Source: Streptomyces flavotricini (GTDB lineage: Bacteria > Actinomycetota > Actinomycetes > Streptomycetales > Streptomycetaceae). Taken from it: DNA of 48,558 bases. The notes beneath the pieces were generated by a model. That model had not been told where the DNA came from, ran no database searches, and was given only the letters and a program-made list of their open reading frames with translations. Of this stretch, positions 41,732 to 48,558 are shown piece after piece. The stretch covers positions 6,234,029-6,282,586 of the forward strand of contig NZ_JAINUL010000001.1 of assembly GCF_020639365.1 (NCBI RefSeq), read 5' to 3'. Within the stretch, counting starts at the first letter, position 1. The number at the start of each line of letters is the position of its first letter. The position numbers and the translations under genes were made by a program.

Positions 41732-43087
41732 GTGACCGTGAACGCTGAAACCCAAGCCCCCGCCGCCAAGGCGACCTGGCGAGACCTTCCCGCGGCGCAG
41801 CAGCCTTCGTACCCCGATGCCGAGGCACTGCGCGCTGTCGTCGCGGACCTCGAGTCGTATCCTCCGCTCGTTTTCGCGGGTGAGTGCGACCAGCTGCGCG
41901 CCCGTCTGGGAGCCGTCGCCAGGGGCGAGGCGTTCCTGCTGCAGGGCGGCGACTGCGCCGAGGCCTTCGACGCCGTGTCCGCCGACCACATCCGCGCCAA
42001 GCTGAAGACGCTGCTCCAGATGAGCGCCGTCCTGACGTACGCGGCCTCCGTGCCGGTCGTCAAGGTGGGCCGCATCGCCGGCCAGTACTCGAAGCCGCGC
42101 TCCAAGGACACCGAGACCCGCGACGGCGTCACCCTGCCGACCTACCGCGGCGACTCCGTCAACGGCTTCGCCTTCACCGAAGAGGCCCGGATCCCGGACC
42201 CCGAGCGGCTGAAGCGCATGTACCACGCGTCCGCGTCGACGCTGAACCTCGTGCGCGCCTTCACCACCGGCGGCTACGCCGACCTGCGCCAGGTGCACGC
42301 CTGGAACCAGGACTTCGTGAAGTCCTCCCCCTCCGGGCAGCGCTACGAGCAGCTCGCGCGGGAGATCGACAACGCGCTGAACTTCATGAAGGCGTGCGGC
42401 ACCGACCCGGCCGAGTTCAAGGCCGTCGAGTTCTACGCCTCGCACGAGGCGCTCCTGCTCGACTACGAGGGCGCGCTGACCCGTACGGACTCCCGCACCG
42501 GGAAGCTGTACGACACCTCCGGCCACATGGTCTGGATCGGCGAGCGCACCCGCCAGCTGGACCACGCGCACATCGAGTTCTGCTCGCAGATCGCCAACCC
42601 GATCGGCATCAAGCTCGGCCCGACCACCACCGTGGACGAGGCGCTGACGTACATCGACCGCCTGGACCCCGAGCGCGAGGCGGGCCGGCTGACCTTCGTC
42701 GTGCGCATGGGCGCCGACAAGGTCCGCGACAAGCTCCCGGAGCTGGTCGAGAAGGTCACGGCCTCGGGTGCGACGGTCGCCTGGGTCACCGACCCGATGC
42801 ACGGCAACACCTTCGAGGCGGCCTCCGGCCACAAGACGCGCCGTTTCGACGACGTGCTCGACGAGGTCAAGGGCTTCTTCGAGGTCCACAAGGCCCTGGG
42901 CACGCACCCGGGCGGCATCCACGTCGAGCTCACCGGTGACGACGTCACCGAGTGCGTGGGCGGCGGCGACGAGATCTTCGTCGACGACCTGCACCAGCGC
43001 TACGAGACGGCCTGCGACCCGCGGCTCAACCGCAGCCAGTCCCTGGACCTGGCCTTCCTGGTCGCCGAGATGTACCGCGACCAGTAA
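41732..43087 (+). CDS. aroH: class II 3-deoxy-7-phosphoheptulonate (DAHP) synthase
   Basis: A 451-residue plant-type DAHP synthase that starts the shikimate pathway from phosphoenolpyruvate and erythrose 4-phosphate. Class II motifs: LLQGGDCAEAF, VGRIAGQYSKPRS, EFYASHEALLLDYE, WIGERTRQLD, and VTDPMHGNT. GTG at 41732 gives MTVNAETQ; the GTG at 41723 overlaps the -10 box and the GTG at 41738 is less likely. It is divergent from trpL-trpEG, so entry to aromatics and the tryptophan branch share one intergenic region. Confidence 0.94.
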   Translation: MTVNAETQAPAAKATWRDLPAAQQPSYPDAEALRAVVADLESYPPLVFAGECDQLRARLGAVARGEAFLLQGGDCAEAFDAVSADHIRAKLKTLLQMSAVLTYAASVPVVKVGRIAGQYSKPRSKDTETRDGVTLPTYRGDSVNGFAFTEEARIPDPERLKRMYHASASTLNLVRAFTTGGYADLRQVHAWNQDFVKSSPSGQRYEQLAREIDNALNFMKACGTDPAEFKAVEFYASHEALLLDYEGALTRTDSRTGKLYDTSGHMVWIGERTRQLDHAHIEFCSQIANPIGIKLGPTTTVDEALTYIDRLDPEREAGRLTFVVRMGADKVRDKLPELVEKVTASGATVAWVTDPMHGNTFEAASGHKTRRFDDVLDEVKGFFEVHKALGTHPGGIHVELTGDDVTECVGGGDEIFVDDLHQRYETACDPRLNRSQSLDLAFLVAEMYRDQ

Positions 43088-43100
43088 GCGCGGATCAGTA

Positions 43101-43114
43101 CGTAGGTACCTACG
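43101..43114. repeat. 14-bp perfect palindrome CGTAGGTACCTACG
   Basis: It stands between the DAHP synthase stop and its terminator. An operator is unlikely at this place; it may be a chance element or a processing hairpin. Confidence 0.4.
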
Positions 43115-43155
43115 ACTGTGGGGCACGGATCGATGTGATCCGCGCCCCACAGTCG
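43113..43155. terminator. terminator after the DAHP synthase gene
   Basis: CGACTGTGGGGC pairs with GCCCCACAGTCG, with inner CGGATC/GATCCG, followed by TTT. A long, nearly perfect hairpin 25 bases past the stop. Confidence 0.88.
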
Positions 43156-43193
43156 TTTCCAGGGCTTTTGGGTACGCCTCACTTTGGGTACGG

Positions 43194-43212
43194 TTAGGTA
43201 AGCCTCACCGAA
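43194..43212 (+). promoter_or_regulatory. iron box (IdeR/DmdR type)
   Basis: TTAGGTAAGCCTCACCGAA agrees with the DmdR1/IdeR consensus TTAGGTTAGGCTCACCTAA at most positions, including the TTAGG and CTCACC halves. It is 45 bases before the bfd start and a related half-site (ACGCCTCAC) lies about 20 bases upstream. Confidence 0.75.
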
Positions 43213-43257
43213 TACGGGATGGCTGCAGAAACCATTCCTGTCAGGGAGGTGAACCGC

Positions 43258-43497
43258 GTGTACGTCTGCTCTTGTTTCGGGATCACCGACAAGCAGGTCA
43301 AGGACCACGCGGCCGCCGGGGCCTGCACCCCCCGCCAGATCGCCTCCGTCACCAAGGCCGGCACCGACTGCGGATCCTGCGTGCGCACCATCCAGGGCAT
43401 CCTGGGCCGCGGGGCCTGCCCGCGCCGGGAGCTGCTGGAGAAGGGCAGCGCGGCCGCCGTGCTCGCCGCCGACCCGGAGCTCGCGGAAGCCGCGTAG
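43258..43497 (+). CDS. bfd: bacterioferritin-associated ferredoxin
   Basis: A 79-residue [2Fe-2S] protein with ligands Cys4, Cys6, Cys38 and Cys41 (CSC...CGSC), the Bfd spacing. It gives electrons to bacterioferritin to release stored iron. GTG at 43258 is six bases after GGGAGGTGA; an in-frame start at 43219 would add residues before the first Cys without support. The iron box fits induction in low iron, as seen for bfd in other bacteria. Convergent with bfr. Confidence 0.92.
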   Translation: MYVCSCFGITDKQVKDHAAAGACTPRQIASVTKAGTDCGSCVRTIQGILGRGACPRRELLEKGSAAAVLAADPELAEAA

Positions 43498-43551
43498 GGC
43501 TCGCGGAAGCGCGGAGCGGCCGCGGGGCCGCGGAGGGCGGGAGCCCGCGGC

Positions 43552-44031
43552 TCAGCTCTCCGGCTGCTCGATCAGCTGCGCGATGTACAGCGGCTCGCCG
43601 ATGCTCTCGATGAGCTCCAGCTGGGTGTCGAGGTAGTCGATGTGGTGCTCCTCGTCCCCCAGGATCTCCTCGAAGAGCCGCGCCGAGGTCACGTCGCCCT
43701 TGCCGCGCATCACCTCGATACCGCGCTTGAGGCGGTCGATGGCCTCGACCTCGACCTGCCGGTCCGCCTGGAACATCTCCGTAAGGGTCTGGCCGACCCG
43801 GACGTGGAAGAGCCGCTGGTAGTTCGGCAGCCCGTCCAGCATGAGGATGCGCTCGGTGATCTTGTCCGCGTGCTTCATCTCGTCGATGGACTCTTCACGC
43901 GTGTACTTGGCGAGCTTGGTCCAACCCTTGTTGTCCTGGATCCGGTAGTGGAGCCAGTACTGGTTGATCGCCGTGAGCTCGCCGGTCAACTGCTCGTTCA
44001 AAAACTCGAGGACCTCGGGGTCGCCCTGCAT
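43552..44031 (-). CDS. bfr: bacterioferritin
   Basis: A 159-residue haem-containing ferritin that stores iron as a 24-subunit shell. Ferroxidase ligands Glu18, Glu51, His54, Glu94, Glu127 and His130 are all present, and the haem ligand Met52 is in DEMKHAD. GGAAGGAG precedes the ATG. No iron box like that of bfd is seen in its upstream region. Confidence 0.95.
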   Translation of the reverse strand: MQGDPEVLEFLNEQLTGELTAINQYWLHYRIQDNKGWTKLAKYTREESIDEMKHADKITERILMLDGLPNYQRLFHVRVGQTLTEMFQADRQVEVEAIDRLKRGIEVMRGKGDVTSARLFEEILGDEEHHIDYLDTQLELIESIGEPLYIAQLIEQPES

Positions 44032-44094
44032 CGCAGAGGCTCCTTCCAGGCAGTGTCAGCTACGTGACGGGGCTGGGGGATATGGCCGGTATCG

Positions 44095-44112
44095 CCCCAG
44101 TCGTGACTGGGG
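44095..44112. repeat. CCCCAGTC/GACTGGGG inverted repeat upstream of bfr
   Basis: An 8-bp perfect inverted repeat around GT in the divergent region between bfr and the molybdopterin oxidoreductase. Two direct copies of GTGAGTTG follow near 44170-44187. Either may be a regulator site. Confidence 0.4.
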
Positions 44113-44243
44113 GAGTGCGCGCATCCTTGCACCGCCGCAGGGGGCCGTCCAGTAAGTGCCTCCTTAGTGTGAGTTGGCGTGAGTTGCCCGTATAGGGGCA
44201 TACCTGGTCGTGACCACCCTGCGGCGTCTGTCACCATGGAGGC

Positions 44244-44876
44244 ATGGGTCAGCCGGAAAGCCGGGAATCTCCGGGAGCAGAGCAACTGGAGCTTCCTCCG
44301 GGGCAGCGGCTGCAGCGCGGCTGGCCGGTCACCCACTACGGCCCGGTCCCCAAGTTCAAGCCGGACCGCTGGGAGTTCCGCGTCTTCGGGGCCACCGCCG
44401 ACGGTGAGAAGCACTGCTGGAACCACGAGGAGTTCACGGCCCTGCCGTTCGAATCCGTCGTGGCGGACCTGCACTGCGTGACGAAGTTCAGCATGACGGG
44501 CGCCGAGTGGGGCGGGATCCTGGCCCGCGACATACTCGCCCTGGCGCCGCCGTCGCCGCAGGTCACGCACGTGATGGTGTGGGCCGAGTACGGCTTCAGC
44601 TCCAATCTGCGACTGGCCGACTTCGCCACCGACCGGACCGTCTTCGCCACCCACGAGGGCGGCGAACTGCTCACCGCCGAACACGGCTTCCCGGTACGGC
44701 TCGTGGTGCCGCACCTGTACGCGTGGAAGGGCCCGAAGTGGGTCCGCGGCATCGAGTACATGACCGCCGACCGCCGCGGCTTCTGGGAGGAGCGCGGCTA
44801 CCACAACATCGGCGACCCCTGGCGCGAGCAGCGCTACTCCTACCAGGAGGAGCCCGGGGACGGCCCCGAGCTGTAG
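44244..44876 (+). CDS. molybdopterin-dependent oxidoreductase, sulfite oxidase fold (cytoplasmic)
   Basis: A 210-residue protein with the oxidoreductase molybdopterin-binding fold. HCVTKFS carries the molybdenum-ligating cysteine, and the flanking HVMVWAEYGFSSNL and VPHLYAWKGPKWVRGIEY fit the YedY/sulfite oxidase group. No signal peptide and no dimerisation domain, so it is a minimal form; substrate unknown. ATG at 44244 has GGAGG too close for a normal ribosome binding site; CACCAT six bases upstream is a weak leaderless -10. Confidence 0.83.
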   Translation: MGQPESRESPGAEQLELPPGQRLQRGWPVTHYGPVPKFKPDRWEFRVFGATADGEKHCWNHEEFTALPFESVVADLHCVTKFSMTGAEWGGILARDILALAPPSPQVTHVMVWAEYGFSSNLRLADFATDRTVFATHEGGELLTAEHGFPVRLVVPHLYAWKGPKWVRGIEYMTADRRGFWEERGYHNIGDPWREQRYSYQEEPGDGPEL

Positions 44877-45030
44877 GGGGCGTCTTGCCGGTCACGCCGG
44901 GCTCGCGGCGGCGGGCGCCGCGCCTCGCCGCGTTGTCCTCGGTCGCAGGCATCCCCCGGCTACCGCGGGGAGGTGCCCCCCCCGCCGCGTCACCTCCCTC
45001 GTCCGCCCCGGTGGCGTCCGCCCGGGTCCG

Positions 45031-45552
45031 TCAGTGGTACTGGTGGACGACCGCGTGGCCCTTGCCGCGGCCGATCAGCCACTTGTTGACCGGCGTCGTC
45101 ACCACGAAGGCGAGTGCGAGCGAGATCGCCAGTGCGATCCAGAACAGCGCCTCCGAGAGGTGCGCGTCCATCGCTCCCGGCCAGAGTGCGATCACACCGT
45201 TGTCGATCAGCTCCATGACGGCGATCGAAAGGGTGTCCGCCGCCAGCGCCACCCGGACGGCCGTACGCAGGTCCACGCCCGCGGCGAGGACCCCGCGCAG
45301 GGTGAGCGCGTAGCCGAAGAAGAACGCCAGGACGATCGCCAGGATCATCGTCGCAACGTTGCCCCAGCCCAGTGCCGTGCCGATGACCATGCCGAGCACC
45401 TCGCCGATGGCGCACCCGGTGAGGCAGTGGAGGGTGGCCCCGGCGGCCGCGGCCCAGCTCGCCCTGCCGTGGCCGGCGCGGTTGTCTCGGTGTTCGCGGC
45501 GCGAGTGCTGCCCGTGGTGCCCGTGCTCGTCGTCTGCATGTGCGTGTTCCAT
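45031..45552 (-). CDS. DUF4396 membrane protein with His-rich N-terminus
   Basis: A 173-residue protein. The first 25 residues are rich in His, Asp and Glu (HAHADDEHGHHGQH) and could bind metal; about four transmembrane segments follow (35-60, 65-90, 95-120, 135-158) with LHCLTGCAIGE at the first. The domain is DUF4396. A CsoR-like operator lies in its promoter, so a copper or related metal role is likely but not proven. ATG after AGGGGG. Confidence 0.83.
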   Translation of the reverse strand: MEHAHADDEHGHHGQHSRREHRDNRAGHGRASWAAAAGATLHCLTGCAIGEVLGMVIGTALGWGNVATMILAIVLAFFFGYALTLRGVLAAGVDLRTAVRVALAADTLSIAVMELIDNGVIALWPGAMDAHLSEALFWIALAISLALAFVVTTPVNKWLIGRGKGHAVVHQYH

Positions 45553-45602
45553 CGGAACCCCCTGGGGACGCCGGATAACGGTCCTGCGTACACCAGAACC
45601 GT

Positions 45603-45619
45603 ATACCCCCTAGGGGTAT
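45603..45619 (-). promoter_or_regulatory. CsoR-like copper operator
   Basis: On the minus strand this reads ATACCCCTAGGGGGTAT, a near-perfect palindrome of the TACCC...GGGTA type used by copper repressors of the CsoR family in actinobacteria. A -10-like TATACG overlaps its end, so bound repressor would block transcription. Confidence 0.65.
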
Positions 45620-45637
45620 TCCGCGCGGCGGGCGCGG

Positions 45638-46507
45638 TCAGTGCGGCCCGCGCAGTTCCTTCAGCAGGGCCACGTCCGCCGCGTGGCCCTCCTTCCCGCC
45701 CGGCGTCTCGGTGATCAGCGGAACGCCCTCCATGGCGGGGTGGGCGAACAGCTCCGCGAAGGCGTCCCGGCCGATGTGGCCCTGCCCGATGTTGGCGTGG
45801 CGGTCCTTGTGGGAGCCCACGCCCTCCTTCGAGTCGTTGGCGTGGATCAGCTTCAGCCGCCCCTCGCCCACCGTGTCCACCAGCAGGTCCAGGGTCTGCT
45901 TCGTCCCGCCCGGCTCCGCCAGATCGTGCCCGGCGGCGAAGACGTGGCAGGTGTCCAGGCAGATCCCGAGCTTCGGGTGGTGGTCGAGGGCCTCGAAGTA
46001 CGGTCCGAAGTCCCAGGTCCGCGAGCACAGCGAGAAGCCCTGCCCGGCCGTGGACTCCAACAGCAGGAACGGGTCGTCGTCGTGCGTCAGCTCGTCCAGC
46101 AGCGGCAGCAGGTGCTCCCTGACCTGCGCGTACGCCGCCTCGCGCGGCCGTCCCGCGGTCGCCGAGCCGGTGTGCACGACCACCCCGAGCGCGCCGATCT
46201 CCCGGCCGCGGCGCAGCGAGTGCCGCAGCGACTCCACCGACTTCTCCACGGTGGCCTCGGTGTGCGAGCCGAAGTTGATCAGGTACGGGGCGTGGACGTA
46301 CGCCGGGATCGACTCCTGCGCGCACTGCGCGCGGAAGAGCTCGTCCTGCGCCGGGTTCCCCACGGGGGTCGCCCAGCCGCGCGGATTCGCGACGAAGACC
46401 TGTACGGCCTCGGCGCCCATCTCCCTCGCGTACGTCAGCCCCACCGAGGCGAGCCCGCCGGCGACGGGGACGTGCCCGCCCACGGGATTGCGCGTGGCCC
46501 GGTCCAT
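45638..46507 (-). CDS. nfo: endonuclease IV (AP endonuclease)
   Basis: A 289-residue TIM-barrel enzyme that cuts DNA at abasic sites. Zinc-site segments are present: GGHVPVAGGL, VFVANPRGW, YVHAPYLINFGS, VVHTGSA, LLLESTAGQG, CLDTCHVFAAGHD, HANDSKEGVGSHKDRHANIGQG and ITETPGG. Length is standard. ATG at 46507 four bases after the kinase stop, so it is probably coupled to it. Confidence 0.9.
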   Translation of the reverse strand: MDRATRNPVGGHVPVAGGLASVGLTYAREMGAEAVQVFVANPRGWATPVGNPAQDELFRAQCAQESIPAYVHAPYLINFGSHTEATVEKSVESLRHSLRRGREIGALGVVVHTGSATAGRPREAAYAQVREHLLPLLDELTHDDDPFLLLESTAGQGFSLCSRTWDFGPYFEALDHHPKLGICLDTCHVFAAGHDLAEPGGTKQTLDLLVDTVGEGRLKLIHANDSKEGVGSHKDRHANIGQGHIGRDAFAELFAHPAMEGVPLITETPGGKEGHAADVALLKELRGPH

Positions 46508-46511
46508 CCCC

Positions 46512-48431
46512 CTACAGCCCCTTCGTGCGCAGGACGATGGTGCTGCCCTCGGGCGCGCTCTGGCCGCCCGGCACCGACTGGGCGTCCACCGTGTTGCTGA
46601 AGGAGATGAGCGGACGCTCCACCTTCACCTTGAACCCGGCCGCCTCCAGCGTCTTGCGGGCCACGTCCGCCTCCTGGCCGGTCACGTTCGGCACCGGGAC
46701 CTGCCGGGGGCCCTTGGACACGGTGAGCGTCACCGTGTCACCGGTCGCGGCCTGGGTACCGGCGCCGATCGACTGGTTGGCGACCGTACCGGCCGGGAAC
46801 GGCGAATTGACCTCTTCGGCGGCCATCTCGACCTTGAGGCCGAGGTCCTGGAGGGCGGCCCGTGCCTGGTCCAGGGGCCTTCCGACCACATTGCCCACCT
46901 GCACCGGCCGGCCCTTGCTGACCACGATCGCGACCGCCGTGTCGGTCGAGCGCTTCTGCCCGCCCACCGGGTCGGTGGAGATCACCGCACCCTGGGCGAC
47001 GTCCTGGCTGAAGGCCTGCGTGACCATGCCGGGCGCGAGCCCGCTCCTGGTCAGCTCGGCCTTGGCCTCCTCCAGCGGCTTGCCCTTCAGGTCCGGTACG
47101 AAGACGAGCTCGGGGCCGCGCGAGACCGTCAGCACCACCGCGCCGTTGCCGCGGATGCGCTTGCCGCTCTCGGGGTCGGAGTTCATGACCGTCCCGCGGT
47201 CGAAGGCGTCGCTGAACTTCCGGTCGACCCGCTTCACGCCGAGCCCGGCCGCGGACAGCTCGGACTTGGCCTGCGCCTCGGTCTTCCCGAGCAGGTTGGG
47301 GACCTTGGTGAACTGGCCCGAGTTGATGTACCAGACCCCGGTGCCGATACCGAGCGCGAGCAGCACGCCGACGACGACGAGCAGGGTGGCGCGGCGCGGA
47401 CCGCGCGGCCGGGGCGGGACCGGCGCCCGCTCGGGCGTGGCCCCGGGCCGGTCCGGGAGCTCCAGCAGGGACGTCCGGTCCACGGGCGGCTGCGCCGCGA
47501 GGGGGCGCGGGATCACGCTGGTGCGGTCCTCGGTGGCACCGCGGTCCTCGGCACGCGCCTGCGGCGGTACGGCGTCCAGCTCGGCGTCGCCGAGCAGCGC
47601 GCGGGCGTCGAGGGTCAGCCCGAGCAGCCCGGCGGCGTCGGTCGGCCGCAGCTCCGGATCGCGGGCGGTCGCGTACGTGACGAGCTGGTCCAGGATGCCG
47701 GGCAGCCCCGGGACGGCGGCCGACGGGGGCGGTACGTCCTCGTGGAGGTGCTGGTAGAGGACCTGGGCGGGGGTGCCGCCGGTGTGCGGCTTGGAGCCGG
47801 TGAGCATCTCGTACAGCACGACACCGCAGGCGTAGACGTCCACGCGGGTGTCGGTGACGCCGTTCTCGATCTGCTCGGGGGCGAGGTAGGAGACGGTGCC
47901 GAGGACGGCGCCGGTGGTGCTGGTGACGGTGTCGACCGAGCGGACCAGGCCGAAGTCGGCCACCTTGACCCGGCCGTCGTCGCCGATCAGGACGTTCTCG
48001 GGCTTCATGTCGCGGTGCACGAACCCGGCGCGGTGGGCGGCGCCGAGGGCCGCGAGGACCGGTTCGAGGATGTCGAGGGCCGCCCGGGGCCGGAGCGCGC
48101 CGCGCTCGCGGAGCACGTCGCGCAGGGTGCAGCCGGAGACGTACTCCATGGCGAGGTACGTGTACGGCCCGTCGGTGCCCTGGTCGAAGACGGCGACGAC
48201 GTTGGGGTGCGCGAGGCGGGCCACGGACTTGGCCTCACGGATGAAGCGGTCGACGAAGCCGGCGTCGGCGGCGAGCGCCGGGTGCATCACCTTGAGGGCG
48301 AGCACGCGGTCGAGGCGGGTGTCGACGGCCCGGTAGACCGTCGCCATGCCGCCGGCCGCGATGCGGGCGTCGACGCGGTAGCGGCCGTCGAGTGTCTGCC
48401 CGACGAGGGGGTCATCCAGGGTCGTATCCAC
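46512..48431 (-). CDS. Ser/Thr protein kinase with four PASTA repeats
   Basis: A 639-residue membrane kinase that senses cell-wall fragments. Kinase domain 17-280: GGMATVYRA glycine loop, Lys47, HRDMKPEN (Asp141), DFG at 159-161, activation loop TSTTG. A Pro-rich linker leads to one transmembrane helix (349-368) and four PASTA repeats (374-639) outside the cell. It matches the PknB/PknL group; the neighbourhood with class II DAHP synthase fits PknL, but Streptomyces has several such kinases. GTG start with -10 box TAGAAT (minus strand 48438-48443) six bases upstream, so leaderless. Confidence 0.92.
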   Translation of the reverse strand: MDTTLDDPLVGQTLDGRYRVDARIAAGGMATVYRAVDTRLDRVLALKVMHPALAADAGFVDRFIREAKSVARLAHPNVVAVFDQGTDGPYTYLAMEYVSGCTLRDVLRERGALRPRAALDILEPVLAALGAAHRAGFVHRDMKPENVLIGDDGRVKVADFGLVRSVDTVTSTTGAVLGTVSYLAPEQIENGVTDTRVDVYACGVVLYEMLTGSKPHTGGTPAQVLYQHLHEDVPPPSAAVPGLPGILDQLVTYATARDPELRPTDAAGLLGLTLDARALLGDAELDAVPPQARAEDRGATEDRTSVIPRPLAAQPPVDRTSLLELPDRPGATPERAPVPPRPRGPRRATLLVVVGVLLALGIGTGVWYINSGQFTKVPNLLGKTEAQAKSELSAAGLGVKRVDRKFSDAFDRGTVMNSDPESGKRIRGNGAVVLTVSRGPELVFVPDLKGKPLEEAKAELTRSGLAPGMVTQAFSQDVAQGAVISTDPVGGQKRSTDTAVAIVVSKGRPVQVGNVVGRPLDQARAALQDLGLKVEMAAEEVNSPFPAGTVANQSIGAGTQAATGDTVTLTVSKGPRQVPVPNVTGQEADVARKTLEAAGFKVKVERPLISFSNTVDAQSVPGGQSAPEGSTIVLRTKGL

Positions 48432-48437
48432 CCGGCG

Positions 48438-48443
48438 ATTCTA
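48438..48443 (-). promoter_or_regulatory. -10 box of the PASTA kinase
   Basis: TAGAAT on the minus strand, six bases before the GTG start, with no ribosome binding site. The remaining sequence to the window end holds no recognisable gene. Confidence 0.55.
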
Positions 48444-48558
48444 CGAGCGTCCGCGGCGCCGCCCACCAGGGGCCGGTGCGGTTGCAGCGCAGCTGTGACG
48501 TGAGCCTCCCGCATCCCCCTCGCCGGGGCCCGGGGCGGCGCCGGGCGGGGCCGCGCCC

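Noticed and set aside
41443..42132. N-terminal extension of anthranilate synthase
   Set aside because: It would read through the attenuator terminator and into the divergent DAHP synthase gene; the ATG at 41442 has a binding site.

Overview
The window is chromosomal DNA from a Streptomyces-like actinomycete (Streptomyces or a close relative such as Kitasatospora). Supporting signs are the very high GC content with near-saturated G/C third codon positions, frequent GTG and TTG starts, many starts with no ribosome binding site but a good -10 box 6 to 9 bases upstream (leaderless messages), a SAM-IV riboswitch, and a gene order I recognise from Streptomyces. The same backbone is known in mycobacteria (adenosine kinase, ctaC, qcrABC-ctaE, trpD, NlpC/P60, pimB', fadD15, SRPBCC protein, ArsA-like ATPase, acyltransferase, class II DAHP synthase, PASTA kinase), so most of the window is ancestral actinobacterial core rather than a recent island.

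Layout. 1-520: left edge with the tail of an IS481-type transposase, a 19-bp inverted repeat and a short orphan reading frame. 518-2900: adenosine kinase and, convergent to it, a cysteine desulfurase fused to a TusA sulfur-carrier domain. 3184-6280: ctaC-ctaD-ctaF (cytochrome aa3 oxidase subunits II, I, IV). 6388-8154: a lipoprotein L,D-transpeptidase and a degenerate receiver protein. 8354-12540: ctaE-qcrC-qcrA-qcrB, completing the bc1-aa3 respiratory supercomplex. 12707-15640: trpD, then a SufS-like PLP enzyme behind a SAM-IV riboswitch. 15808-18580: a one-domain Lrp/AsnC protein, a rhomboid protease, a zinc-ribbon protein and a NYN-domain protein. 18840-23648: two tandem NlpC/P60 hydrolases, a lipoprotein metallopeptidase and the PimB-type mannosyltransferase. 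23662-30109: a short-chain dehydrogenase remnant, a cholesterol oxidase, an acyl-CoA ligase, a metallophosphoesterase, an SRPBCC protein and an ArsA-like ATPase. 30185-39129: a central carbon block with a DUF5304-type protein, glucokinase, nuclease-like and membrane proteins, esterase, acyltransferase, a two-component pair, phosphofructokinase and a D-lactate dehydrogenase. 39199-43087: fused anthranilate synthase with a complete trp attenuator, divergent from class II DAHP synthase. 43258-44031: bacterioferritin-associated ferredoxin and bacterioferritin. 44244-48431: a molybdopterin oxidoreductase, a putatively copper-controlled DUF4396 protein, endonuclease IV and a PASTA-domain Ser/Thr kinase.

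The genes combine aerobic respiration, aromatic amino acid supply (trpD, trpEG and aroH are all here), glycolytic entry (glk, pfk), envelope building and iron storage. The most informative material is regulatory: a 21-bp perfect palindrome over the ctaE start, a SAM-IV riboswitch followed by a six-codon upstream ORF whose ribosome binding site sits in a hairpin, a trp attenuator with all expected alternative pairings, a Crp-type site inside the pfk promoter, an IdeR/DmdR iron box before bfd and a CsoR-like operator before the DUF4396 gene. I found no tRNA, rRNA, CRISPR array, prophage or biosynthetic gene cluster, and no gene set that amounts to a clearly new multi-gene system.
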